The position numbers and the translations under genes are program-made. 64,000 bases of DNA from positions 50,034,001-50,098,000 of the forward strand of contig CM034546.1 of NCBI GenBank assembly GCA_020055645.1, read 5' to 3'. Position 1 is the stretch's first letter. Each line of letters opens with the position of its first letter. A model generated the notes under the pieces. That model had not been told where the DNA came from and searched no databases. It worked only from the letters and a program-made list of their open reading frames with translations. Positions 11,501 through 22,900 of this stretch are shown piece by piece. This stretch comes from Tomocerus qinae. Taxonomy: Eukaryota > Arthropoda > Collembola > Entomobryomorpha > Tomoceridae.

Positions 11501-14500
11501 TAAAGCTACAAAATAATTCAAATATTATTTAACTAATAAATGAAAACTCAGTAAACTTAAATAAGAAGTAACAATATAAGTAGTGAGCCGACACTTCAGC
11601 ATTTACAGGATATTTTGAAATATTCTTTAACATTCCTCCTCGCCGTTTAATACTACACTACTGTCTGTCTGTCATGTCAAACCTTACTTACAAAAACACA
11701 ATTTAAAAATTAATTTATAAAAGAAATAAAAGTTTAAAAATACTACTGTCACCGGAAGTGTAGACCAAATCAGGCTGAAATATCATAGCCGTGTTTGTCT
11801 TTTGAATCCAGATGTTGCCGTCGTTGACAATCACTATAAAACCAAATAAACAAAATTTTGTTGTCGAAAATATTAGCAAAATAACAAACAGGTAAGTGCT
11901 TATATATAGTAAGATCATTTGATTGTTGCATTTTGTGCTACAAATTGTATTTGGACAAGACAAGAGTTTGATTACCTATTACCACTCATTGTGACTCATT
12001 TACCTAGGTCGTATATTATGTATGTATGTGATGCAATCTCTACGCGCTCCACAATCCACAATATTATGCTTAAATAAAGATAAAAATGTATTTAGTGAAC
12101 TAACATGGATTGTCTTGAAATGTAACGAAGAAAGTTGCTTCCGATTGTCCATTTGAATTTTCCCCACGGCACAAATATTTTCCTTCTTCATTTGATGTAA
12201 AATTTGGTATTTCCAAAGTGGATTTTGATATTTTATATGGCAAACATTCATTCTCGCTGAAATATTTTATCAACCCGTTTGGATGTTGTTCTTCTTCGTC
12301 ATTTATCTAACCACAAAAATTGTTATGTAATATGCGATACGGTGGGTCTTATGTAAAACGATCAACACTCATATTAAAATATTTTACTTAGTGACCCCCC
12401 ACAGTCCCATGTAAGAATGACAACGGAATTGAAGTATAAAAGTGTAATAACATATAACTAACCTTGTGCCAAGTTATTTCTGGTCTGGGATTCCCATTTG
12501 CTGTACAGTTAACCGTAATAGAATTATTGAAAACGTCATAAATGTAAAAATCTACAAACACTTCTACGGGCATCGATAAATAGTCTTTTGGTGAAAATGG
12601 ACATATATTTTTTTGCTTTCTTTCTTCATTTGTAAACTGTACGTAATTAATTATCCGAAGTAGAGGATAAGTTATGTTCCCCACGCATTTTCCACGAAAG
12701 TCATCAGCATCAATTGATTGGGCCATAATTCCTCTCAGGCCATATTTATTTGCTAGTTGCACTTTGTCATAGACGCTCAAAGGATTCTCAAAACTTATCC
12801 ATTCCTTACCATTTTTTATGAAAGGGACATGTGCCCTGCTGTCCCAATATGTATTCCAATTGAATAAACATATCTACAAAAAAAATTGACGTTTTCACCG
12901 TTAGGCACCTTTGGTTTGCAGAACATGAACAAGGTACGTGGACTATCTACACTAGTGTTATAAAATAATTGGACGAAAAAGTCCTAATCATGGAAAATCT
13001 GCAGGTGAAAGGTCCTTTCTTTCTAAACCATAAAGTCAAAGTAAAATGTAGCCAAAGGTTAGGAGGACATTACATACAGTTTCCAGTCTTTAGGGAGTTG
13101 GACTCCTTAAACATAAGGGGAACCAGTTTAATAAATAGCGAGCAACAGACAAAAAACCGAATTAAAAAATTGAAATTCCGGCTGTTTTATGGCCGCTGCC
13201 CGCTTTATATTAAACAGGTGACGTATTTGGTTACCCGAATTTTACCGGAGTCATAATCCTTGAAGACAGGAAACTGTATGAAATTTTCCCCGATCTTCGG
13301 CTACATTTTACTTTGATTTTAGGGTCTAGAAAAAGGACATTTCACCTACTGTATTTCCATGGTCCTATCTCATCACGTTCCATGTAGAACTCAGACAAAA
13401 TTGAGGCATTGGATTTTTTTCGTCCAAGTTTCAAAAAATTGATCTGTATGTTGACGCACCAAAAGTGCCTAACCGTGAAAACGTCAATTAGATTATTTAT
13501 TACTGACTTTAGATACAAGAATGATGATTGTCAAATCATGCAGATAGAGGCAATGTCTAACATCGGTACGAAAGAGTAATAAAGTATACACCTTGTTATA
13601 TTCATAGCCATGAAGTTCTATGAAACTTGTAGAGCTATGAAATCCTAAAAGTGGAGCGTCTGCATCCATAAGTTCATGTTTCTGTCCATAAAAGGATATA
13701 GTTAAGATTAGTGTGTTTGGATTGGCTCCCATTGTATACAGCAAATAATTCAAGTTGTCATTAATATTTTCGTCGCCTTCATTCAACGAAAATAGGGGCG
13801 CGTAATATCCAGCGATTCCATCTCCAGAACGATAAGAGTCGAACCCCTTCAAGAAGACAAAATCTAGAATCCTGCTCAGTTGGGCAACTGAATGAAATGT
13901 TGTATCCATAACTTCTCTGCTGTATCTGAATAGATCAATCTCTGTCGCCAATAGAAGTCCTTCCCTTTGAAATTCTTTCTTTGTCTCCTATTGCAACATA
14001 TTGTAGCATAATATTATGATTATTATAGTTTTATATACCCCTTTAGTTATTAAAACTTGTAATGCTGCTTTGATTTTAGTTGCATGGCAATCAGCCCTTA
14101 AGCAACCATTTACACTTTATCCATTTTTTGTTTAGTGCATTATATAGCCTCTATCCATGCTCATGTAAGTGGATTTAGTATGTTATTTCGTATACAAAAC
14201 GAAAATGGATTAGACTATTTCATACACAACCAAAAATGTATAAAGGTTATATGGTTCCTTAAGGGACGATATAGTTAAAATGAATTACTATCAAACCTTT
14301 AGTAACATAGTAAAGTCATAACTAGATCCAATAATGTTCGAATACTCGTGAAATACAGAACCAATATATAAGCCATCCATACTCAAGTTCCTGAATTAAC
14401 ATATAACATACCTCAATAACATACAAAACCTCAAAACCACATTTTAAATGATATATTTTACTAATAACTTAAGACGTACTTTAAGTGTGAAATCATATTT

Positions 14501-15899
14501 TTGATGAATAAATGTTTATTCCCAGATGATCCAGTGAGGTTTTTCATGAAATAATGTTTCTCCAAATTGTGAATTTCGATATGCGCTAAAATCTTCAAAT
14601 GCGGAAACTGACTCAAGATTTTCTGAATTTTCTCGACTTCCCCTTAAAGTAAATTAAAACTTTAAATAATAGGTTTTATAAATGTTTTTACTACTCAACA
14701 TAAATATAAATTGATTTAATTAATTGCACCTACTTAACTTTCCGTCCTCTGTGAATTTATAGTCTTTTGTGATGTAAATGTAGCTATAAACCATGTGAGT
14801 GCAAAGGTTTGCATCAAAAGACACTTCCGAGTCATACCAATTATCATCATCTTCACTGTTTCTTCCTTTCAAAAATATCTTGCATACAACGATACCAGTG
14901 TGATTTTTTACAGCTGAAAAGTTGAACATCAGTTATGTACTATGTTAGCTATTATCATAAAACGTTATAATTATATGAAGTCTTCTTATCCCGATTATAA
15001 AGAAGAAAAATCATTATCAGAACAATTAAGTATCTAAAGGCAACATTTTATAAAACGTACCAATTCTTTTAATCGAAGGAGCCAAAGCGCTATGCGTCAT
15101 AGGATCAGTTATTGGCTTGATCCAGTTTTCTCCATCCACATAATCTGCAATACAATTTTAATATTCACTTTTGAGTATTGCAGTGTTTTGTTATGTTGGT
15201 ATTTCTTTCCCTTCTATAACTTTTAATAACGTTTGGGTTATGATCCAGTTGGGTGAATTTACAAAATTCTACCTAGGTAAATATAGAATTTTGTAAATGC
15301 AAATACATGGTCTTATACACAATGGTGGGATGCGAAAACTTTTACTACAAATTGCGTTGAATAACAACAGATTTCAAGATCGCAGTAGATGTTCTCAATA
15401 TCACTTACTTGACAATTTTTACAGGTTACAATTTATAACCTATAAGTTCCTGCACTTTTCAAATTTAAATAGTTTTTGGAGTAGGAGAAATGCATGGCAA
15501 TTTGTCAAACTCATCTAGTTCTCTGCTCTATGAAAAGATAAATGAATTTGGGATACGATGCCCACTGGAGTATTTTGTGCTCTATTTTATCAGCTACCAT
15601 ATTTGAAGTCGGTTGCCTCGAGCTGGGGTTATAATTATTCTGCTTTTTTCCTACGCCTTTTTACGGGAGAACCTTTACTAGGGGAGAAAGGGCGCCAATT
15701 TTATAATTACAACAGTGGAATCTTTTTTAGAAAAATGTGGCCCCCAAATCCCAGAAGTACAGAAATATTTGTTTATACAAAATTTAGTTCATCAATTAAT
15801 TTTACTACAAGTTTTAGTTCAAAATTTCATACCTGAAGCGTCGGCAAAATAAATTTGAATTGTTAATGTCAATAAAAGGTGGTAAAACTTGACGTCCAT
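5514..15899 (-). CDS. Gene 2: receptor tyrosine kinase with two GH18 chitinase-like domains and an Ig domain
   Basis: 21 exons: 15833-15899, 15061-15144, 14734-14913, 14480-14642, 14297-14390, 13592-13987, 12463-12873, 12105-12306, 11753-11833, 11275-11469, 10998-11172, 8549-8636, 8062-8475, 7522-7896, 7240-7363, 6948-7157, 6734-6857, 6364-6493, 6175-6297, 5892-6103, 5514-5616. Phases close; about 1316 aa. Signal peptide 1-20; GH18-A about 52-405 ([19 protein letters not shown] near its end); Ig about 425-525 ([15 protein letters not shown]); GH18-B about 565-925; transmembrane helix about 945-968; kinase about 1017-1310 with GSGAYG, K1043, E1060, HGDLAARN (D1176), DFG (1194-1196) and an acidic kinase insert. 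The DGxDxDWE motif is DGLYIGSV in GH18-A and SGLLLDLS in GH18-B, so both should be inactive. Inferred role: cell-surface receptor that phosphorylates tyrosines after its ectodomain binds an unknown ligand. Boundaries may be off by a base or two. Confidence 0.86.
8924..9558. mobile_element. hAT-like MITE in intron 11 of gene 2, absent from gene 3
   Basis: One end reads CAAGGTATTAAAAATTC; the other, read inward, CAGGGTTGTGGGTTGGG. The flanks CAATGTTG (8916-8923) and CAATTATG (9559-9566) are a slightly diverged 8-bp duplication. The same intron of gene 3 has an uninterrupted CAATGTTG followed by matching flank near 24690. G/C-tract motifs such as GGGTTTTTTGGG mark both ends. No open reading frame of note. 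Confidence 0.7.
9669..10498 (+). mobile_element. pogo-like deletion derivative with HTH and acidic tail
   Basis: The ends are CCGTATTTATCGA and its inverse, flanked by TA on both sides (9667-9668, 10499-10500). Inside, 9888-10133 encodes 81 residues with a helix-turn-helix like that of pogo/Tigger transposases ([20 protein letters not shown], then [13 protein letters not shown]). Near 10218-10311 a second frame encodes [14 protein letters not shown] through LLSSDEEN and a stop, resembling the acidic C-terminus of such transposases. The DDE core is missing, so it is a non-autonomous internal deletion. It lies in intron 11 of gene 2; the empty site is in gene 3 at about 24765. Confidence 0.78.
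14089..14273. mobile_element. TATCGTC-family MITE in intron 5 of gene 2
   Basis: The left end is close to CAGCCCTTAAGCAACCATTT; the right end reads ATGGTTCCTTAAGGGACGATATA. The same element, larger, sits at the same intron position in gene 3 (31395-31837), so it was present before the two genes separated. Confidence 0.55.
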
Positions 15900-16245
15900 T
15901 CTTATCTTATTTTATCGCAGTAATTTTCTCTGAATAATGCACATAGTAGATGAATATCTTATAGAAAGATAATATTTTCTGACTTGTTGATCGTGTTGTA
16001 AATATATGCATTGTTTACAACCTCATAAACTGCTAATTTTTTCCTTACAAAATAAAGTTTAAAAATAGCAGATATATTTAACAGGTCAAAGACAGTCACA
16101 GGAATAATTTTGCATAATACTTAAATGTTATGATTTACCATAAGGCGTCAAGCGATTCACTCCTATACTATAATATTTAATTTCAGCTTAGTGCATTAAG
16201 TAGCTTAACTTAACTTAGTACTCGGAAACCTAAGGAGGTAATTGC

Positions 16246-16907
16246 TATCGTCTCTTAACTTATAAAATGTGTGGGTAGTATAATTTAAGGCTGATTGTGA
16301 CTCGCTAAGTATACGTGGTATAGGAGGTCAATGAAAATTTCAGTACGTGCATTTTCAGATCGGTTTTAAAAATGTACAGCATGCATATATAGGGGGGAGA
16401 TTTTATGTGGTAGTTTAAGTAGTTTTTGGTATTTAGAAGTGCAAAATCTGAACATAAATTAATCTATGACTTAATATTTTGTGGTGGAGCTGAAGCATGT
16501 TTTACTTGTTTTATTCGTATTGGAAAGACAGTACTCCTTACTAAAGAACAAGAATCGTATTGAAAATTAGCATACAACGCTCTTAGCTGAATATGATATG
16601 TACTAGCTGAATCCTAGCACACAAAGTGTGCTAGAAAATGTTGAAATCAGTAAATTTCTAGCGACTGCGCATTGGCCCGAAATTCATAGACCGTTGATTG
16701 GACTCAGTACTGATAGTCTAAGTCTAGTCCTTGCTCATTAATTGCAAAATATTACCCTTACTCATTAATTACAAAATATTACGGACAAATATACAAACCT
16801 TAATACATTAATACAGAATTCCATGCGCATGTCCCACTTTATGTTTAAAAGATTATGTTTATGTAGAGTAAAGATAATATATGCATTTGATATTTTAAGG
16901 GGCGATA
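16246..16907. mobile_element. TATCGTC-ended inverted-repeat element upstream of gene 2
   Basis: It starts TATCGTCTCTTAA and ends TTAAGGGGCGATA. It begins about 347 bases upstream of the gene 2 start codon. Its internal part, about 16610-16860, recurs in inverted orientation at 37420-37690. Confidence 0.5.
16610..16860 (+). repeat. About 250-bp interspersed repeat, copy 1
   Basis: CTAGCACACAAAGTGTGCTAG is followed by ATTTCTAGCGACTGCGCATT, ATAGACCGTTGATTGGACTC and a GCATGTCCC stretch. All recur in reverse complement at 37420-37690. The first motif is itself palindromic. No coding capacity; class unknown. Confidence 0.6.
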
Positions 16908-17481
16908 TTATTATGTTAATGGTACAACAAACGCAATAGTCTTAACACAGTTTAGTGAAAATGGTTGGCCTTGGTATTTCCGTAGCTCTTTTACTTACCA
17001 AGAAAACAACATTTGTGGTATACTTTAGATACATTACCACGGTAGCTCTGAATAAATATTTTTAAGAGGTTTCCAAGTTTTTTGTTAGTAAATATCCTCG
17101 AAGCAAAGGCAAAGGCTAAATTAAAATGCCCTTTAGACGATCATATAGTCAAGCGTGTTTTATGCATGCCTAATGAATATCGATAATTCCTATTCATGGT
17201 ACAACATTTAATCAAATTTCCTTATTTTGTTTGTCAGTGGGCAACAGTTAAAATAATATATAGAGCATAATAATTATACTAGATTAGTTTAATCCTTGGC
17301 AAATCTATAAACTCGATCGTTCGTTTCCTACGGTAATTGATTCTAATATTAGTAAACTGGTCGTTCGTATAAAACGTAAGCTGATCTTGCAAAATCCCAA
17401 CCGGTCTTCCATTAAGTAGTAAACTGCTCTGCTCTTAGCCAATTAAGTACCAAGTGATTCTCTCGTCGTGGAAGTAAATGC

Positions 17482-17612
17482 TCTTGCGAATAACGAACTG
17501 GTCTTCCTGCTAAAAGTAAACTTGTCTTGCGAATAACAAACTGGTCTTCCTGCTAAAAGCAAACTTGTCTTGCGAATAACCAACTGGTCTTCCTGCTAAA
17601 AAAACTTGTCTT
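17482..17612 (+). repeat. 43-bp tandem repeat, about three copies
   Basis: The unit starts CTTGCGAATAACGAACTGGT and includes CTTCCTGCTAAAAG. Three near-identical units are followed by a truncated one, with degenerate relatives further left to about 17330. Confidence 0.65.
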
Positions 17613-18720
17613 CATGCTAAAATGATGAAATTGAACAAAATTGAAAAGGATAAAATATAAAGCCTATACATTGACCAAATGAACATTATTAGTACCTAGC
17701 GCAATTCAATATAAGAGAGTAATTATTAAAGTGTCTTGGATAATGTCTAATTGCAATATTCGTTCCTATTTGTCATGTTAATTTTGTTTTTTATGCTATA
17801 TATTATAGCCTTAATTAACTTTAAACTTTTTTCGGTGTTCTGGTAGTTACTACAATCAAGCATGTATTTAAAAATTTGGTCAAGAGGGTGGGGCGCAACC
17901 AAAAATAATCACAAAAACAAAACATGTTCGAGCCAAACGCTAAAATTTTGTCATTTTTGGTCTTTTTTATGAAAAAACCTCATTAACTCAGATTTAGGAG
18001 GGCGCATACCCAGTACGGCGATGCGCCCACGCTCCCTACTAGAAACTTGGTTGAATACAATCACAGTGACTTGAAATTATTGAGTTTTGAAGGTTGTTAA
18101 CAATGTGCTAATTTTATCCATCTCTTATCCGGGCTACAACTCAGGAATAATATTCTTCCCTCAGCCTTCTAATTCTCTTACGCCTCTAATAGCGTCAGAC
18201 TATATATTGACCTTGCCATGATAGATGCTAACTGCAAATTTATAGTTTTTTCATAATGCATGCATGTTTCAATTAGACAACTCCCAACTACCTCCACTTG
18301 CATTTACATCGTCACCACTTTTCTCATGCCATAATTACATTACAGCTAAATGGCACACTATTCAAAACAATTTTACTTTTCTATTCTATTTTACACAAAC
18401 CTAAATTTACTTTAGTTTAAACTATACTTACATTTAATTTATTTAATGAATATAATTATTTCCAATATCTGCCAATACATCTATTCCTGCTACACACCAT
18501 CTACTTAAAATCCACCACTTCACTCCATACAGCAGAAAACATTTTTATGGTGGACTATTTTTTACAGTGCCTTACCGTGATATTTTGGTTTATAAAAATA
18601 ATGCATTCTCATGGTGCAGTAGTGGTGAGCTATTATTATAAAAGGAGTTATTCGGCGTTTTGTAAGTGTTACTGTTGCACAGTTGCAATTATATGGGAAA
18701 AATTATATTCTGATTTACAT

Positions 18721-19541
18721 CAAGGTTTAGAAAAATCCGAGTTTTTATACAAAAAACCTGATTTTTTAAGGTTTTTTAAATTTAATTACATAATATGACA
18801 ATAATACAAGCGTATGTAATCCTGCAATTTGGAAAAGATTGGTTGACAATAACAACTGCAGTAAACTGCATTATAATATTTTAATAATTAAACCGATTTA
18901 AAAATTCCATCTTTAATGTGAACAATTTGATTACGTAGGTGATTGATTAAAGTTATAAGTAAACCTATAATTAATTATTTATACTACAATACACGATAGG
19001 TATTCTTCAAAACATACAGCTATAAGAAAGCTACAAGAAGCTATATCGTCCTTTAAGAATTCAAAAGACCTTAATCCACTTTTAGTTGTTTGTCAGAAAA
19101 TAGCCTCAACTCACACGAATGCATTCAGTGGGGCACAAGGCGCGTTATTTAGACTTCAATAGATTCATATCAAAAACTTTTATTGTAAATGACACAAAAT
19201 TCATTACATACAACCTACTAACAATCACCTTAAGCGAGTTAATTAATTCTGTTAAACTTTGGGAGGGAGGTCCTTTTAACTGCCAAACGAAAAATGGATT
19301 AAGGTCTTTTGCATCCTTAAGGGACGATATGTATCATAGGCATCGTCATCACGGGACATGTTATATTACACGTATAAGTTTACAAGCTATAATTCGTTTC
19401 CACTAATACCACTAAATTATATATTCCTTTCTTTTAAATATATTTATAATAAAATTAGTATACTTTGCATATCCAGATGGAGCTTTAGGGCATATTATTG
19501 ATATAAAACCCCTTCTCATAAAGAACCGACCGGCAACCATG
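18721..19541. mobile_element. hAT-like MITE 3' of gene 3, with nested element
   Basis: The left end is CAAGGTTTAGAAAAATCCGAG; the right end, read inward, is CATGGTTGCCGG. The 8-bp flanks are ATTTACAT and CTTTACAT (7 of 8 identical). It belongs to the family at 8924-9558 and 49192-49928. The foldback element at 19044-19329 is inserted within it. Confidence 0.6.
19044..19329. mobile_element. TATCGTC-family foldback MITE nested in a hAT-like MITE
   Basis: The left arm begins TATCGTCCTTTAAGAATTC and continues with AAAGACCTTAATCCA. The right arm, read inward, begins TATCGTCCCTTAAGGATGC and continues with AAAGACCTTAATCCA. The arms are about 50 bases long. Confidence 0.65.
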
Positions 19542-19926
19542 CTTTACATTTAATTTAACGATTTCATTTGATATATAAAACGTGTGCTGTATTAAATTAA
19601 TTCACAAATACCCAATAGAATGGCATTACGACTACTACACGAAGATTTTACATAGAAAAACGTAAATAAATTTGTAAAGATCCCTCGAGGCAATTAATCG
19701 AATTTAAGTTTAAGAGAAAGTTTTTCCTGAAATCCAAAATAGGGCTTTTGAATGTTTCTTGATCGCCAAAGTCACCATCACCACAAAAATAGAGTGCACA
19801 AAAATACCAACTAAAGGTTTCCAGCTTGTTAATTAACAAAACATGTATAACAAATGTGTGCGCACAATAAATAATTAAAACGGAGTCCCATCATAAAACT
19901 CCATTTACTTCCTTCTGTCAAGTGGA

Positions 19927-22900
19927 TTATGCATCCATCTTGGCGAGACCTGAAAAGTAGGCCGTCACATCTTCAGGTTTTGGTCGGTCGTTTGGAGTCT
20001 CTCTCCAACATTCAAGCATAAATCCATATCTGAAAGAATGAAATAATTACATTCATATGAAAAAATTTACAACAATAAATGAAAATGGTAATCCAAATTC
20101 TTTTTTCCATGTTAAGTATTTATGTTGTATAAATTTGATATAGTTTGCGACAGTATTAGTACTGATCATAGGCAATCTACTATTATTAAGGCTTCAAAAA
20201 TAACGTCAAATGACTGGATTTCAGTTGAAGTAAATCTTCTTTAGCATTATTTCGTTACCCCTTTTAACCCATCTAATTACGTTTCTGATCTACTTACATT
20301 TCATTTGTGGCATGTTTGGGTTTCTGTACCCTCATGTTTCTGCCAAGCTCATCAACAAAGTCTGCTGTCCAAGATAAGCCTGGATAGGGAGTTTCCCCTA
20401 GTGAAAAGATTTCCCATGCAGTTATTCCAAACGACCAAATATCAGATTGAACAGAGAACGTCATATGTCTAAGCGATTCTATTGCCATCCAACGCCAAGG
20501 AAGGGGTTCCTTTCAGCCAAAAAATTTGTTTATTTTCAATTATAGTATGTGTAAAGTGAATAAAATTAAAATCTTACTTGATTTTTCTTGACATATTCGT
20601 TATAATCGTAGAGTTTTCTCGAGAGTCCAAAATCGTTCAATTTCACAACGTCCTTTTCAAATAGTAAGACATTCCTTGCAGCTAAATCCCCATGAACTAA
20701 CTGTAAAGCAAAGAAAAACTTTTCAGCATGAAAATAAACTACAAAACTAAAAATCAGGTGCAACATGAAAACCTTCTTTGAACTCAGATACTGCAACCCG
20801 TTTGCTATTTGATAGGTCCAGTTGACCAAATTCCAGAAAGTTAATTTATTTTCTGATTCCTCTTCCTTCTCGGTCTCTTTTGATTCGTCATCTTGACTCT
20901 CGCTAAACAATTTTAACAAATTTTCATGAAAATTATGTATTCAAAATAAATAACGAAAATTAAAGAAATATAATTGAATATAAACCGTGTAACAAAATAA
21001 TAGAGTTACTATCTGCTCGTTTAATATCGGGACTGATTATGAATTTCGCGCAAATTTTTGAGTGTTACTGTTACCAGTTGCTTGCGTTACTATACTTCGC
21101 TACACAATAGTATATTATAACATTAGGCGGAGTTATTATGACGTCAGAGTATTTATAATTTCCGTTTATACAGTAGGTAGTTTTAGGAGGAAGCGTGACT
21201 AATGTGTTAGTAAATAGGTACTTCGTTTTTCTAGATTTGTTTGAAAGCAAGTGCTTACTTTGTCTCCAGTTGGGAATACATACTTTCATTAATTTTAGAT
21301 TCTTCCATAATCAAGCATGAATTTCTTAAATAGTTCTGCAAACTTCCTAAAGGACAAAGCTCGACGAAAAGATACACAATTCCTATATAGTAAATATGTA
21401 GTAAAAACCATTTTACTATGTTCATTTCAAGTTGGTAAAATATTGTTAGTGTAAAACTGGATGTGTGCGTAAAACCTTTTTTCAATTCTGCAGTACTTGC
21501 TCCAATTAAATTCATTATATTTGGATGGTGACCCAAATGAATAAGTATTTTGATTTCTGAGAGAAGAGACATTAAATATTGCTTGTCTGCACCTGGCTTT
21601 GTGCACTTGACCGCGACAGGTGTATCCTTGACAAGTCCGCTGTAGACAATTCCGTATGCACCACTCCCTAATATGTTTGTCTTGTCTTCCAAATCCCAAA
21701 TTAATCATTGTGGTTAAAGTTTAATAACCAGACAGTGATTAAAAATGTAAGTTTATATTCTCACCAATTTGGTAATTGTCGTTTATTTCATAAGAGGCAT
21801 CATAAGGACGGTTGGTGGGGTCATCACAATCATTTGATTCCGCAGTTCCGTTTTTGAAATATAGTATTTCTTTTCGTGTAAGGCCTTTCTGTTTTAAACA
21901 ATTAAAATCCATCAATTCAATAACTAACACGAGGAAATAGTTTAAAAATAAATGCAATCCGTTTATCTCTTTAATGGATGCTTAAGGCTGACTCGTCGAT
22001 TTGCAGGACTTTAATAACATCCCCATGAGGAATAAAAGTTGCCACATTTTATGAGACATGTATCTCATATTTTATAAGGGTTCATTATTTTATGCCTATA
22101 TATTTAAAATCGAATTGCCTCCATATTGGGATTATCAATGCTTTGCGCTTTTTACATTTATAATATATTCCTTACGGTTACATTTAGATTGTTTAAATTA
22201 GATTGGGAGAATAGTGTCAATTTAATAATTCGTCCCTTAAGGATCGAAAAAGCCTGTATCCACTTTAAGATTGGTACCGGAATAAGCCTATATATATCCA
22301 TTTTTTGTTTGGCTGCGAAAAAAGCCAAAATCAATTTTTTGTTTGGTGAACGAATAAGCCTATATCCAACTTTCGTTGGTGCAGGAAATAGCCTAATTCC
22401 ATTCGGCATATTCGGCACATGCAACATTATCAGGGCATATAGTAAGAATAAACAAACTAAATACTTATTGTTTTTTTGTTACCATACTACTCTATATCAT
22501 GATATAGAATCAAAACGATTTTCAGAAAACGGAAGCTAAAAAGTAAGATTGTTTAATCAGCAAATCTATTTTATATTTGGAAAGCTTTACAGCTTTGCTG
22601 AGTATAAAACCTTAATTTAAGATGTACAATATTGAAAATGTATTTCCACCGCGCATTTGGGGTATTATAAACATCGATACATCATAATTTTTATCAACAC
22701 GCCCTGATAATGTAAAGCTACAAATAGAATTAGGCTATTTCCTGAACCAAACGAAAATTGGATATAGACTTTTTCGTCCATCAAACAAAAAATGGATTTT
22801 GGCTTTTTCCGCAGCCAAACAAAAATGGATTTTGAATTTTTCCGCGGCCAAACAAAAAATGGATATAGGCTTATTCCGGTACCAATCTGAAAGTGGATAC

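Larger units (their letters stand above)
15900..19926. other. Intergenic region between gene 3 (3' end) and gene 2 (5' end)
   Basis: It contains the gene 2 promoter region, the element at 16246-16907, a 43-bp tandem repeat near 17482-17612, and a hAT-like MITE (18721-19541) with a second element nested inside. Between about 17640 and 18720 I see only AT-rich single-copy sequence. No gene is supported. Confidence 0.5.

Noticed and set aside
12969-13256. 95-codon plus-strand frame between exons 6 and 7 of gene 2.
   Set aside because: It lies wholly in an intron, lacks recognisable features and is not found in gene 3 or 4.
21427-21708. Second frame over kinase exon 16 of gene 3.
   Set aside because: It is a shadow frame; the true frame contains the Gly loop and catalytic Lys and joins the neighbouring exons in phase.
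22126-22539. 137-codon plus-strand frame.
   Set aside because: It overlaps an arm of the foldback element at 22227-22929 inside intron 14 of gene 3.
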